From Adiantum capillus-veneris (lineage: Eukaryota > Streptophyta > Polypodiopsida > Polypodiales > Pteridaceae), in assembly GCA_014529385.2 (NCBI GenBank), contig CM043969.1, positions 66,474,676 through 66,538,675 on the forward strand: a stretch of DNA of 64,000 nucleotides, written 5' to 3'. Shown here in pieces: positions 35,301 to 47,440 of the stretch (the first letter of the stretch is position 1; every line of letters begins with the position of its first letter). A program made the position numbers and the translations under genes. Below the pieces are notes generated by a model. It ran no database searches. It saw nothing but the letters and a program-made list of their open reading frames with translations, and was not told where the DNA came from.

Positions 35301-35999
35301 ATGGGCCATGCCTATATGGGGCTTTGCGTGGGGTTGTGATCTTGGAGAAATTTCAATTTTATGATCTAAGTTTTCTCAAGAGGGTAGAAGGTAAAGGGGA
35401 TATTCATAAGCAAAAGAATCAGCATACTGTGAAATGAAATCTTTATGTTTGTGTGACAGAGAGGGGAACGTATATCATATATGCTTTGTCATCCTTTCAA
35501 AATGCATGTTTTGCTTGTGTATGTGATATGAGAAGGAACATAGCAAGGGATGCATCACTAGAAAGAGAAACATGTTGGCCTTTAAAAGTGAAATTCATGG
35601 TGCGTGGTGTTTGAAAGGCATACCCAAAATAATAATTGTGGATTACAAAGGTGCAATTGGAAAGTTATATTTTTTTGTGTAATTACCAATGGAAATTTCA
35701 AGAGATTTTATTTTGAGTGTTCTATTGTATTAAGTTCATTGGAAAGAACTTTTACTTTATAGGTAGACAAGGTGGTTGTTAAATTTATCTTTTTGATTAG
35801 TTTTTCAGAAATGAAGTCATGAGAACTACCGTCATCATGTAAGATAGTTACACTAGAAATTTGAATTGTACCTTTCTTATTGAGAAAAGCATGAATGTTC
35901 CTACATGGCTCTCGTGTGTGGTTGTGCATCCGTCCAATCTCCTAGAAATCCTTCCAAGGGTTTCAGTTCTTCTTTAATGTTGTGTACTTGAGCTATGGG
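35301..35999 (-). pseudogene. Element D protease remnant and linker
   Basis: The minus-strand frame 35708-35929 reads VTILHDDGSSHDFISEKLIK, matching the retroviral protease site LxDSGSxHxFIS with DDG in place of DSG, so the site is altered. The rest up to the RT at 35300 is frameshifted linker with nothing else recognisable. Confidence 0.7.
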
Positions 36000-36750
36000 T
36001 TGTCTAAGTCCATGTTGATATGGATTGGGGAAATTTGCTTCTTCATGGCCATATTTGCGACACTTGTAGCACCAAACACCATTTCCATTTACAGAGGGAT
36101 TCGATGATTACGTGCCTTTGGATTTCAAGGTGAGGGGTGTGTGGGTGTGATTGTGACTTTGTGCTATGGTGGAATTGTGATTTGGGGGATTATTATTTTG
36201 GTTTCTACTTGAGAAAGGGGTGGATGTGTCTGTGTGTAATTGTTTGTGTAGGGATTATGAGTATACCTAAACCGTTGCTTTTGCAATTGTTCCAACAAGG
36301 GCATTGTTGAAAATTAGGGTGATTGTTGTGTTGTAGGTGTGTGTTGCGTATCTCTTTTATGATGGAATAAATCTCCCTCTTTGTATCATGAGCAAAGGAG
36401 ATGGCCTCATAAAATTTAGTTGATTTGAGGGAGTTGAGCTCTAACTGTTTCCTATGTGCATCCTTACATTGCAAAGAATCAGTTGGACTTTTTCTACCAT
36501 GCAGATGAGTAGAAGACATTCCCATAAATGATGAGTATAATCAGATAAATTATCTGCTTGCATCCAAGGAAATCTAGCCTAAGCACTACGAGCATCGAGA
36601 CTAAATTGCACATTTAATTTTGTTTTCTCACTAAAGGATTCCTCAGCAAAATAGTCATCAATTGTTTAAACCGAGATTGCAGGACTTTGAAATTTTTTTT
36701 GCCATCAAACTTGAAGAATATATATATTTTTTGACTTATTGTCTTTATAC
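36000..36750 (-). pseudogene. Element D gag
   Basis: Pieces in order on the minus strand: IDDYFAEESFSEKTKLNVQF with ARFPWMQADNL (36550-36680), LELNSLKSTKFYEAISFAHD (about 36400) and a zinc-knuckle-like CYKCRKYGHEEANF (36048-36090), where the last Cys of CX2CX4HX4C is Phe. This fits a gypsy gag that has lost function. No LTR or primer site of D can be found beyond it. Confidence 0.7.
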
Positions 36751-37606
36751 GTTTGCTGCGCTTTGAATGCAACCCTCAAAATTTTCATCAATTTTTCGTC
36801 TTTGAGGGGCTCTTTTACTATCACATTCTGCTAGATATTTATTGTCTTCATTTAAATCCTCTTGCAGTGAGTACATTTGCTACTCCAAATTGGTTATGGT
36901 GGTAGAGAATTAGTGGCCCATTCGAAAGATTTGTTGACGTTGGTCTCAATGTTGAGGGGAGATGTTGATAATTATGTTGATTTGCTGTAAATCGCATTTT
37001 GGGGTCGAGGACTTGTGGTGAATTATCTGGACAATATGTTTATTGCGCCTCCTAATGGAGTAAAATAGCTCACATGTCCACCGCCAATTGTTGGTGGTTT
37101 CTCAATGGTAAATTGCAAGCACTATGTTTTAGGCATAGAAGCGCACGAGTCGATTAGGTCATTGTAAATGTAGTGATTGTCCATTAGTGGCTTGTTGATT
37201 GTGTATTTGGCAGATTGCAAATTTGCATAAAATGCTACTATGATGTGATGGTTAGACAGGAACAATGCAGGACAACACAAAAGGAGTGCCCAAGAAGTGG
37301 AGCCACAATAAAAAAGGTGGAGCAACTACTAGCCTTCCCTACCCTCAAGGAGACAGAGAGAGCTTGACAAGAGACTCCTAAATTTCACACCTTGATTCAT
37401 GCTAGGGACGACATGAAGTAGGAGGGGAGGAGTGTTTGAAGATTCCAACAACAGATGCCTGCTTCAGAAAAGAAGATGCTTAAGAGGCTTGTGAACCTTT
37501 GTAACAGAAAATTGAATGTAATTTCTCGTAAATTCCCATTAGATATTGTCTCACTTTTTTATTTATGTGGGATTCAGAGCTATGAGGTTCCAACTTGTAT
37601 CAATAG
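36751..37606. other. Unrecognised sequence beyond element D gag
   Basis: Expected place for the D leader and 5' LTR, but no TG..CA boundaries or tRNA-complementary site could be found. The words CCGCCAATTGTTGGTGG (37081) form an imperfect inverted repeat. Confidence 0.4.
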
Positions 37607-38390
37607 TAGACGGAGATTTTGCTAGACAAGTTTACTCATTATTTGGAGTAGAAATAGCCCTTGTACATTTGAGACCCATAGCTAAGGTATAAAATGCAAT
37701 TTTGTAAGGATTTTTGGGAGGTTGATTCATAAGTAAATTCAAGCGATAAGGTTTTCTCGTACATTGTGAGCACCCTCTTGCTATCAAGATTAAATCCCTT
37801 TGCACCGCACCGCACGATTATCGTATTGACAAGCGGAGAGTATCAGTGTGTTAGCCTTGAAGATCTCTACACGTCGATATCTACATTGCACGCGGTTTGT
37901 GAGATCCAAGCATCCACTCCCACAACCTTTTAGGTGACATATCTCACTATCTGAGCTTTATTTTGAGATTCCATCAATTGCATTAGTTTCTTAGTCCTTA
38001 GGAGCACCCATAAGGTTTGGATAACATCAGATTTGATGACCTGCAATTTTGCTGTTGTAGAAAACCTTTAAAAAAAAAATGAAAATCTTAGGTTTGCAGG
38101 TCCATATTTGTTTCTGACCTAGTAAGGATTGTGCATGCCAATTTTGGTGTTGATCGGAGTTGATTTGCTATTGGTTTTGCATGTGGATGTGTGATTGGAT
38201 CAGAGAGATAGAAATCAAGTTTTCCATAGTTAGCGAGTTCATGGACGATTTCCATGGAGTGTATTGTATTCAAACACAAGATTTACAACCTCTTGGCATG
38301 CCTCCATACCTCCCTAGGATTGAAATTTTAGCCTTGGGACCATCTCTTTGTGAGATGCAACAGATGCTATAAAAGGACCCCTCAAACATT
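37607..38390 (+). repeat. Left copy of ~0.76-kb direct repeat (candidate LTR, element E)
   Basis: Collinear with 44240-44996: shared phrases include TTTACTCATTATTTGGAG, GAGCACCCTCTT, TATCTACATTGCA, CCTTTTAGGTGACATAT and CAACCTCTTGGCATGCC. It contains a TATA-like TATAAAAG at 38368-38375 that is missing from the right copy by a small deletion. Neither copy has clear TG...CA ends. Confidence 0.75.
38368..38375 (+). promoter_or_regulatory. Possible TATA box in left E repeat
   Basis: TATAAAAG followed by GACCCCTC; the right copy has lost about 13 bp here. Confidence 0.35.
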
Positions 38391-39479
38391 GGAGTCGTTT
38401 TCAGGGAACAAGTACCTAAACTAGTGTAAACACATAGAAAAAATCCTTGAATAGATTAGATAGATAAAGTAGGATAGAAATGGAGATTGAGACATCCTTG
38501 GTCTTTGTGTTTTCAGTGTGAATTTTCTCTCCATAAGAGTAGTCAAAAGATAGAGTAAAGTGTTGAGAATAGGTTTAGGCCTTGGTGCATCGCTTTATGG
38601 CTGTTATAGCAATGACATTTGCACTATGCTAAAAAGCACAAGAAAACGTAAAATTTCAGAGTTGGTGTAGTAAGTTGTTAATTGGAGTTGTTTTCTAGGC
38701 CATTTCCTTTGTCATAGGAGAAGAGTAAGTAGAGAAGTTTGGACAACTACGCTATTCATTGTGGATCTAGATTGAGTCGTAAAGACCATCACTGCGGTTT
38801 TGGACCGAAAGTGTGGTGAAATTCAAGAAGGGAACACATCAATGCAAGTTGTGAATTGGGGACATAGAATGCACGCCCAAGATGTGTTAGTACACTCAAA
38901 AACTTCAAAAAATTGATCATCAATCTTTGTGAGAAAAAAATGTGTTTTTTACCATAAAGCTGATAGGAGGAAAGTTTGCACTTTTTTCTTGATTAGCGAG
39001 TTTGGTTAGTTTGTTTAAGCACTTGTGTGAAAGTTGGTTGCAAAAGGAAGCATAATTTGTATGCAAGAGTCACATGATATCTTGTCAGTAGGGTCAAATG
39101 CATGGTGATTCCAAATTATAAGGTTGAAAATGAAATGTAGGCCATTCAATGTGCTTATTAGAGTGTGAAAGAGGCACCAGACCAAGGAAAAAGGAAAACA
39201 GAGCATCCCTGGACAAATATTTAAAAAAAACACGTTTTTTTCCAACACTCTGCTATAGGGGTCAGAACTTGACACTCTACAACAGAGGTCAAAACTTGAT
39301 AAGACTTGGAGCAAAGGTCCTTTTTAACCCAAGAAAGCAAGCCATCATATCAAAAGTGAGTTTGGACATATAGTATGAGTGTGAGGTCAAATCCTATCTC
39401 TTAGACTAGGAAATTACTAAATTGGAGTTAAAACTCAAACCAGTTTACCCCAACATTGTGAAATTTGGTGGATGTACTC
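38391..39479. other. Unrecognised AT-rich sequence
   Basis: No coding frame. A small direct repeat (ACACTCTGCTATAGGGGTCA / ACACTCTACAACAGAGGTCA) lies at 39244-39290. Confidence 0.45.
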
Positions 39480-40860
39480 TTGAAAGAGAGTAAAACACTT
39501 CAGAATTGGGAAAAATTTGCAAATAGTTGCCAAAAGTAGCAGGAATAAAATGCGTTTGTTTCCTAACTATTTGCTAGAGCGATAATTTTTGGCCAAGTTT
39601 TGGACCAAAGGGAGGCCTTGATACAAGGATCAAACTTATCAAGTAAAAATTGGAATTGAAAATTTGCATATCAAGCTAAAACAAATCCGAATTAGAAAGT
39701 GCCAAAAAATGCTAAAATTGGACCAAAATTGGAAGGTAAGATCTATAGAGAGTGGGGAACCTAACGGAATACAAAAACCTCATTTTGAGAACTCCGTGTT
39801 GATCTTAGAAAAAGAAACAAATTTTTTCTTGAAGGTTGATAGAAACATGTAAAATTTAGTGTGCTCATAGGCCTAGTGTGAAACTCACTGGTCTTTTCAA
39901 AATCAAATTTGGACACTGAGATCATAAGTTAGGCTCAAAAAGTGTCAAAAAAGGATTCTAAAACTGTAAAAATAGGGTTTAGGGGACCCTTTGAAACTTC
40001 AAATTGGACCAAATTGGTGGGTAGGCTATTCATAAGGTGAGGAACCCAACTTAAGTGAAAAAATTCAAAAAAGTTGAGAAAAAAGCATCTTGAGGATAAA
40101 AATAAATAAAAAATCCCCGAAGTACTCCAAAAAAGGGAAATTTTGCTTTGTGCTCAGTTTTCTTGATTGCATTTTAAGCTTGGTGGTCTTTTCAAATTAA
40201 AATTTGGAATTTTTTTGTGGCTTTTATGATCAAAACAATGTCTTTTCAGGCTCTACAAGTGTTACAATGAGAGTAGGCGGTTAGTTTGGACTCCAAATTT
40301 CACAAAATTTGACAAGGAGAATCTACAGAGAGTGGGGAACCCAGTGAACTTAGCAACACTAGAAAAAATTGCCCAAAAAACCAAACTTGAAAATAAAATG
40401 CATTTTTTTCTCCTGAAGGTTTTCATTGGGCGGTGTGCTTGTAGTACATTGTGTGTTAAGTGCACGTTATAAATTTGGTGTCATTTGGACATTGGAAGTG
40501 CAAGATACAAGGAAAACGATCTGCCACGACTGGCTAAAACTGCGATTATTTTCATTTTACTTGACCAAAAAATAGCAAAACTTGACAAAACTTGCAAACA
40601 AGGTTTACTAAGAGTGAGGAATCAAGTGAAACTACAAAAGTCAAATTTGGACCACCTCGATCACGATTTTCTTCTAAGAAGTGAAAAGTGTTTAGATTGA
40701 GACAAGATTCGATGACCATGTTGTGCATGTCATGTACATTGCAATGACTAAGGTTGGGCCAAAAATATGCAGCAGAGTTCAAGTTATAAACAATTTTGTG
40801 TTGCAAGTGGAAACTAGTTTTCACTAAAAACATCATAAATTTCACATACGAACTCCGATT
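39480..40860. repeat. Diverged tandem array, period about 290 bp
   Basis: The landmark AGAGAGTGGGGAACC or its variants (GTGAGGAACCCAAC, AGTGAGGAATCAAG) recurs at about 39747, 40033, 40322 and 40613: spacings 286, 289 and 291. Each unit also has TGGTCTTTTCAAA..AAATTTGGA- or TGTCATTTGGACATTGG-like blocks and TGTGCTCAT/TGTGCTTGT/TGTGCATGT blocks in the same order. Similarity is patchy, so the array is old. No coding frame runs through it. Confidence 0.65.
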
Positions 40861-41430
40861 CTATTTAAAAAAAAAAAACAAAACGTAGCCTAGAAGCGGC
40901 CTTACAGATCTTAGAGTAACACTTGACCTAAGAGCATGCCTTCATTGACCCTCTAGCTCAAGAATCTGAAAAAAAACGTCGTTTAAGGCCTTAAAATTTC
41001 ATTTTCGTTCAAGGGTGTCTAAAACTAGCTTTCTGGCAGTTTTGGGAGAAAACAGTCAAAGTTTTGGACATAGTTTTCAATTTTTTTGATCTCGACCACT
41101 AGGAACGACTGAGATAGAACCTTAGGAACAAAGTAGAGTTGGGAATTCCAACATAACACTATCTAGAAACATACCATTCAAGAGCTGGCAACTTCAACTT
41201 GAAAGAAGAGCTAATTTTGTGGATTGGCTTAAATTTTTTGATTGTTTGTGAGTATACACAGATTTCACATAGATTCTAGACAACAACACAAGATTCAAAG
41301 GAGTTCAACAGCTTGTGGATAAGTTGAAAAGCATTTTTATAGTTTTTGGAGAGAGTGTTAACAGGTAATAGGTTGGGCTTGTGCAAACACTCAATTTGTT
41401 TTTGATTTAATGCTTTTAGAAACAAGGATT
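40861..41430. other. Unrecognised AT-rich sequence
   Basis: No coding frame or repeat seen. Confidence 0.45.
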
Positions 41431-41760
41431 AATGGTATCTAAAAAATGGAGAGATGCAGTGCCCCAATCATGGCCATTTTCATCTTCAAAATATCTCATG
41501 CAAGTCCATTCCTTGAAAGCAAAACATGCAGTGATAGATGATATGTCTATAGCTCTCTATTGGGCATCAACACATTGGAGAAGATATCTACATGTACAAG
41601 GAAAAATCCATTAGATACGAGGCGATCAAAAAAGAGATCGTATATGTTTTTGCTTCAATAGCTACACACCCTGTGTTGAACTTAGACAAGTTTGGATATA
41701 ACATCAAGAAAGGACTTTTGAAAGATCACTTTTTGTGGGATTCCAGTGATTGACTAATTG
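41431..41760 (+). pseudogene. Coding-like remnant of unknown family (element E)
   Basis: The frame 41432-41614 reads MVSKKWRDAVPQSWPFSSSK, then KHAVIDDMSIALYWASTHWR. A frame change at the TAG continues with EAIKKEIVYVFASIATHPVL and HFLWDSSD. The amino acid mix looks protein-like and it lies upstream of a gag domain, but I recognise no family. It could be the N-terminal part of an element E gag. Confidence 0.3.
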
Positions 41761-42169
41761 ACCATACCCAGTGCTCCTAGTGTAAGCCTAGAGGCAAGAA
41801 CTTTAAAAGTCAGAGTTGGAGTTGTTGAAACACTAACAAGGTTGAGAGAAGAACCGAGCATTAGAAGAATAGATTTTACCACAAGACAACCAGAGTGGAG
41901 GATACTCATCTAGAGAGAACTGTGGATAGAGGTGGCTTTACGATCATTACACGGTCATCTGTGCCCCATTATACCGAGTAAGTAGTGCCATATGTGACTA
42001 CAAGAGAAGTACCAAGAGCTGTACCTAGAGCACCAACACTTACAATGTATGAGGATACTTTTTTTGGAGCTTCTAGAGTGATGAGATATTGCGTGGCCCA
42101 TGCATCCAGCTCAAGTTGCAAAATGCATGGCATTGAAGTATAACATATAAAGGGATCCTGATGCACATT

Positions 42170-42580
42170 TCACAACGTTTAAATAGGTGTTGAGAGTTGA
42201 ACACGTCATGAATTTCCACATTCAATTTGAAGGTTTTGAATTAACTTTGAAGGCACTGCCCTTACATGGTTCCTGCCTTTGAAAAAGAAAGAGTATGGAA
42301 ACATAGAAGCGCTATTGCAAGATTTTATGGAGGAGTTTTCCATGCGAGGAAATAATCACACTACAATTCACAAATTGATTTCTTCAAGCAAAAAGACAAT
42401 GAGAGAGTACGAGAGACCGCCTTGCAATTTAAGCAATATTGGGAGAGATGTCCACCATGACAGAAACCCCAGGGAGGTGGATAGGCAAGTAGTGTTGTTC
42501 ATTGAGAGGATTAAGAACGCGAACCTCAAGAAGAATTTGCACTTGAAAAAATCTGACATAATACATTAGATGAGGTCAAA
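42170..42580 (+). pseudogene. Element E gag (retrotransposon gag domain)
   Basis: From about 42170: AHFTTFK, a stop, VLRVEHVMNFHIQFEGFELT, then, after a shift, TWFLPLKKKEYGNIEALLQD, FMEEFSMRG and the open frame to 42569. The pattern of aromatic TW...L.....I..W/L...F...F matches the capsid domain of Ty3/gypsy gag. Stops and a frameshift make it a pseudogene. It lies between the direct repeats, supporting their reading as LTRs of one element. Confidence 0.65.
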
Positions 42581-42599
42581 GGAGAAACTATCTATTTAG

Positions 42600-43500
42600 T
42601 AGACGACAACACAATCTATGGAGACGTATCACAAGATATGAATATAACTTCAAATGACTCACGAGCAACAGCTAGTAATGCAAATATAGTGAGGACAACG
42701 CTGATAGAGCAACATGTGAATATGAATCATCTTGCAGATGAACTTAGGAATAGAATGAATCAGACTGTGAGAGTCCAAAACCAGAGAATACCACCATTGA
42801 GACATTGCTTTACATGTGGAGGAGATCATCCAACACAACAACGTGTCATGTTGCCACAACAATATCCTCGATAGAAATAGTGTGCCATCGAGAATAAGTG
42901 GACGAATCATATAACTTAGGAATGTTACTTTAACAAAGGTTAAGTTAGGAAAAGCCTTATCAGCCTAACCCGCCAGAGAATCCTCAGTATCAGCACAATA
43001 GGCCAGCACCACTAATCTATGTATCACAACCAGTAAATCCACACCCAAGAGTTGAAAGGCCAAGACCGGTGTTTGGGGCACCAACCGCCACTGCAAGGTG
43101 GAGACTAGGCAGTTGTGAGGTAAGTGTATCTAGACCAATACCCAGAAAACAACGTCTTAGTGCCAGTACAATCGTATTACAAAGAAGAAAGCTATGGGTA
43201 CCACCATGCATACAATCCGAACCCACCATGTGATTATGGAGTCATATGACCATGAGAATATTGCTTCATCCTCTAGTAATTCTCAGTCAAGAATAGGTAG
43301 CATATCTCCAAGTGAAGGGTTTACATTGAGTCAGAGAACATTAATGTTCATAGCCAATCAAGGAGAGGCTAAACCAAACACATATCCCTAGAGACTATAT
43401 TCTCAACAACTAAGACAACAAAGAGCCCTAGGACCTTGTTTCAAGTGTCAAGGAGACCATTTGGCTAGGAATTTCCCAACTCACCAAGCTAATGCTGCAA
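42600..43500 (+). pseudogene. Element E nucleocapsid region with two zinc-knuckle remnants
   Basis: First knuckle: HCFTCGGDHPTQQ (about 42806), with two Cys and a His in CX2CX3H spacing and the last Cys missing. Second: PCFKCQGDHLARNFPTH (about 43435), same spacing with Phe in place of the last Cys. Between them are Gln/Asn/Pro-rich frames with stops. Two knuckles with a short CX2CX3H spacing are unlike the single CX2CX4HX4C of A1 and B. Confidence 0.6.
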
Positions 43501-44239
43501 ACAATGTCCTAATGTGACTAGTAGTGATTGTGGACAAAAAAAATTGTACTAGGTTTGTCCTCATAACCGAGATAAGGAAGGAGAAGCGACAATGAACATT
43601 ATAGAAGTGATGCCCTCTTCAAGTGGTTCTAATTCTGATGCAAAAGTGATATTGAAAGTGTTTACAAGAGTGCAAGCGAGACAAAAAGCGACAAATGAGA
43701 AAAGCAGTGATGACTCTACAAAGTCATGAGTGTGAAATTTGTAAGGAAAGCTACGAGGGATAGAGTTAGAGCCCAATACCATCAGAAGTTAAAGGCTATT
43801 ACAATTGAGTTTTTACAAGCTCAAGAGCAATTATAGCAACCGACAAGATCTTCATTCAATGTGATACTATAAGAAATACTCGATACCGAACAAAAAGCCA
43901 AGCAAAGTAGAGTCAAAAGATGCTAGATCAGGAGGTTCCATCTTTGCCAATCAAAAATTGAGCCACTAAAAGCAGTTTTAAGGGTGTACAAAGCTAGATT
44001 AAACAACCACTTGACTATGGAGCATTGGTGGATGACTTATCCTAATGCGGAGTTGGAAAAGTTAAGGTTGGATGTGCACAAATTTAATTGAGACACTGCT
44101 CAAGCGCTTATGGAACCTCCACTAGATATGTCAGTTCAGGCTAGGATAATACCCTTACTGCCTTTTTATTCTAAAGAAACAAATGATAGAAAGGAAGAGA
44201 CTTTAAATGACGCAAGTGAATAAGAATCGACGAAGGAGG
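43501..44239 (+). other. Degraded element E interior
   Basis: Fragments rich in Ser, Lys and Asp (43596-43730) but full of stops; no protease, RT or integrase motif could be found. Confidence 0.4.
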
Positions 44240-44996
44240 CTGAGATTTCAGCTAGACCAATTTACTCATTATTTGGAGTAGAAATAGCCCTTGTACATTT
44301 GTGACCCTTAGCTAGGGTACAATAAGTAATTTTGTAAGGAATTTGGGGAGATTAATTCATAAGTAAGTTAAGTGATAATGTTTTCTCTGTTCGTCATGAG
44401 CACCCTCTTACTGTCGAGATTTCATACTTTGCACTGCACCACACAATTATTGTACCGACAAGTCGAGAGTATCAATGTGTTAGCCTCGAGGAGCTCTGCA
44501 CATTGATATCTACATTGCAAGCGTTTTGTGAGATCCAAGTGTCGCCTCCACGACCTTTTAGGTGACATATATCACTATCCAAGGGTTGTTTTGACATTCT
44601 GTCAATTCCATTAGATTACCAGTGCTTAGGAGCACCTATTCGGTGTGGCCAACATCACATTTGATGACCTGCAATTTTCCTGCTGTAGAAAATTGTATTT
44701 TTCTCCAGTATGTAGATGTTAGGTTTGTTGGTCCATAAGTGTTTCTGACCTAGTAAGGATTGTGCCTGCCAAGTTTGGTGTTTATCGAAGTTGATTTGCT
44801 ATTGGTTTAGCATGTGGATATGAGATTGGATCAGAGAGGTAGAAATCAAATTTTCCATGTAGTGTATTGTGTTCGAACAAGAGATTGACAACCTCTTGGC
44901 ATGCCTCTATGCCTTAGTCAAATTACTTGTTCCCTAGGATTGACATTTTAGTTTTGGGACCATCTCTTTGTGAGATGTGACAGACCCCTCAGACGT
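44240..44996 (+). repeat. Right copy of ~0.76-kb direct repeat (candidate LTR, element E)
   Basis: Matches 37607-38390 in the same orientation, with substitutions and small indels throughout. Confidence 0.75.
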
Positions 44997-46895
44997 CATG
45001 CCATGGTGTGAGTGCACAAGGGTGGAAGTAATTGCAAAGGCAAAGCGAGATTTGTGAGAAAAAAAGCTGCATGTGATAGAGATTAGGGGGAGAGTATGGC
45101 AATCATGATGGTTTGTGAAAGTGAGAGTGTGCAATTGTGGAAGCTTGTGAAAGTGAAAGATGTGCAAAAGCAAAATCTTGCAAAGGTGAGGGGAATTGTG
45201 GCGTGAGAGAGAATTTGTGCTTGGGTGAAGAAGGTTTTTCCCGGAAAAAAACACGTCAAGTTTGTACTTCCCTTGTGTGTGTGTGTGTGGGTTTCCTCTC
45301 GTCCAACAAGAAAAAAGTTTTTTAGAGAAACCATTGAGGAAAGTAGCCTTGGTTTTAAAACCTAATTTGGTCTAGAATCCTTGTATGCTTCTCCGAGTCG
45401 TGGATGACTCTCATGCGAGCAGTCAGTTTATAATGTTTGTGATCGTGAAATAGAAAATTATGATTAGTATAGGTTGGACCTGCAACCCTTGAACCGACAA
45501 AGTCAAAGACTATGATAACCATGAGCACCTATGTATCCAGAACTATAGCCTAAGAGGGACCACCTAACACCAACCAACCAAAAAAGGAATTATAGAAAGT
45601 GGGTCCAACTTAGCACTATGATTCAAGCTAGTTTCCAAAGCCAACGTCTTGGTTTTCCCAAAGAGTTGGAAAAACCTTATGTATAGGACGTGTGTGTAGC
45701 TGTTTTACTTATATAACAAGACAAAAATGAACTTTTAAGCTCAAAAGATAGTTGGATTTAGACAAGTGACAATGATTAGTACAAAAACAACTCAGTCTTA
45801 GAATTATTTTTGTACATGGCTATAAGAATGAGATCTCATTCTAGTGTAAAAATACAATAGCTGATCTAAAAAGTATGTCCCAATAAGTAGTAAGAGCATG
45901 TGATGTCAAGGACTGTCATTTGCTTCAAGGCAAAAAAATTCCAAGGAAGGATAGAGTCCTCAACCTTGCATCCATCCAAACAAGACAACAAATACGTTAG
46001 CCTTGGATGTGTTTTACAAGTGTCAACGGACTATATTAGTTGTTATCCATGTCCAACTTACAACTTTTTCACCTTAAAACTACTATCCAAAGTGTTTATG
46101 TATTCCAGTTCTTTTGGTTTTTATTGTTTTCAAAAAAAGTTTATCATCTCAAAGATGTATTGAAGTACTTATAAGTAAGGTTTCTATATAGCCCCCATTT
46201 TTATTAGACCTTAAATAGATAATAACATACATATGATTCTGATAAGAAGGCCACCACCCCTTCTGATCCAAGTTCTTAACCCCCATATCATCCCATAGAT
46301 CCATCTTTTAGTATCCAAATTATTTTGCCAGATTTATCAAGCTCAAATTCCTCTAGCTTTTTTAAGTACCATAAGCCATAAAGTCTCCAAATCAACAGCT
46401 TCAGATTTCTTTAAACAACAAAAAATTCCATTGATAGTTTAAGGTAACCAACTTGGCTAAGCAAAACCAAATCTCTTAGGCCCACTGTGGGCATATGGAA
46501 TCTATCATACCACAATTAGTATGCCAAATGAGAGAGCTACCAAATCTAGTCAAATTGGCCTTAACAAAGTTAAAAAACTATACACCCTGGTATATAACAT
46601 CAAAAGTAGCACCCAACAATACGTTGGTAGCTTGCTACGAACTTGGTATCAGATGGAACAAAGGTTACTTCACGATATGCAGTCAACCAATCCACCAAGT
46701 GCAAATAACAATCACCCCTTGGGGCTAGTAGTTCCAAATACTCACGCTCCTCTTAGGAAGGGATTTTCATGAGGCCTAAGTCCCAAGGGCAACTACAAAT
46801 TTAGAGAGAGCATCCCACGAAGGATGGAGAAGTTCCATGCCTTTTAATGTTTTTGGGGTAAGTTTTGAACAATACTAGGCAGTGGTACTTGTACT

Positions 46896-46897
<2 letters not shown>
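44997..46897. other. Unrecognised intergenic sequence
   Basis: 45100-45260 holds imperfect repeats of GTGAAAGTGA / TTGTGGAAGCTTGTGAAAGTG, which produce a long minus-strand open frame (44934-45254) of His/Ser/Leu composition; I reject it as a gene. Short frames at 45900 and 46495-46772 have no recognisable motif. Confidence 0.45.

Positions 46898-46983
<86 letters not shown>
46898..46983. repeat. (GT)n(GA)n compound microsatellite
   Basis: About 16 GT and 27 GA units. It forms the exact break point of the copia-2 reverse transcriptase. Confidence 0.97.
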
Positions 46984-46986
<3 letters not shown>

Positions 46987-47440
46987 CAATGTTTGATTGA
47001 TGTACATTCCATCCAAAATGAGATGCCAATGCACGTAGAAAATGAAAAGTATTCATACAACAAGTGGGAGCAAACGTCTCTCCATAGTTAATGCTTTTCT
47101 ATTGTGCATAACCTTTTGCAACAAGTCTAATCTTGTAGCAATCAATCTCACCATCAGGCTTATATTTTAACTTGTAAACCCACTTCCTACCAATGGCCTT
47201 TTTGCTAGGAGGCGAATCGCATAAAGCCTATGTTTCATTCTCTATAAGTGCATGATATTATGATTATATTGTGGCCATACAATTGTTTGAATTCTACGCT
47301 TTATCAAAAGAAAGAGATTCCTCTTCATCACATAAACTAGAAACAGCCAAAGCATAACAATGTGACACATATGATGCATAGCGAGAACTTGAACGAGTAC
47401 GACTAGAAATGGGTGATCCAATTTATCTCGCATAAAGGAT
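46984..47440 (-). pseudogene. copia-2 reverse transcriptase, N-terminal part
   Basis: The minus strand reads KKAIGRKWVYKLKYKPDGEI, IRLVAKGYAQ with a stop, INYGETFAPTCCMNTF, LRALASHFGWNVHQSNIGT and then directly the CT repeat (46983). In copia-1 the corresponding text goes on through the AFLNG and YVDD region, so the palm and catalytic box are missing. Confidence 0.88.

Noticed and set aside
37607-44996. CRISPR-like or satellite interpretation of the long repeats
   Set aside because: Only two copies, far apart, with a gag remnant between; a retroelement fits better.
44934-45254. 106-codon minus-strand frame rich in His, Ser and Leu
   Set aside because: It is produced by imperfect GTGAAAGTGA-type repeats and has no known motif.
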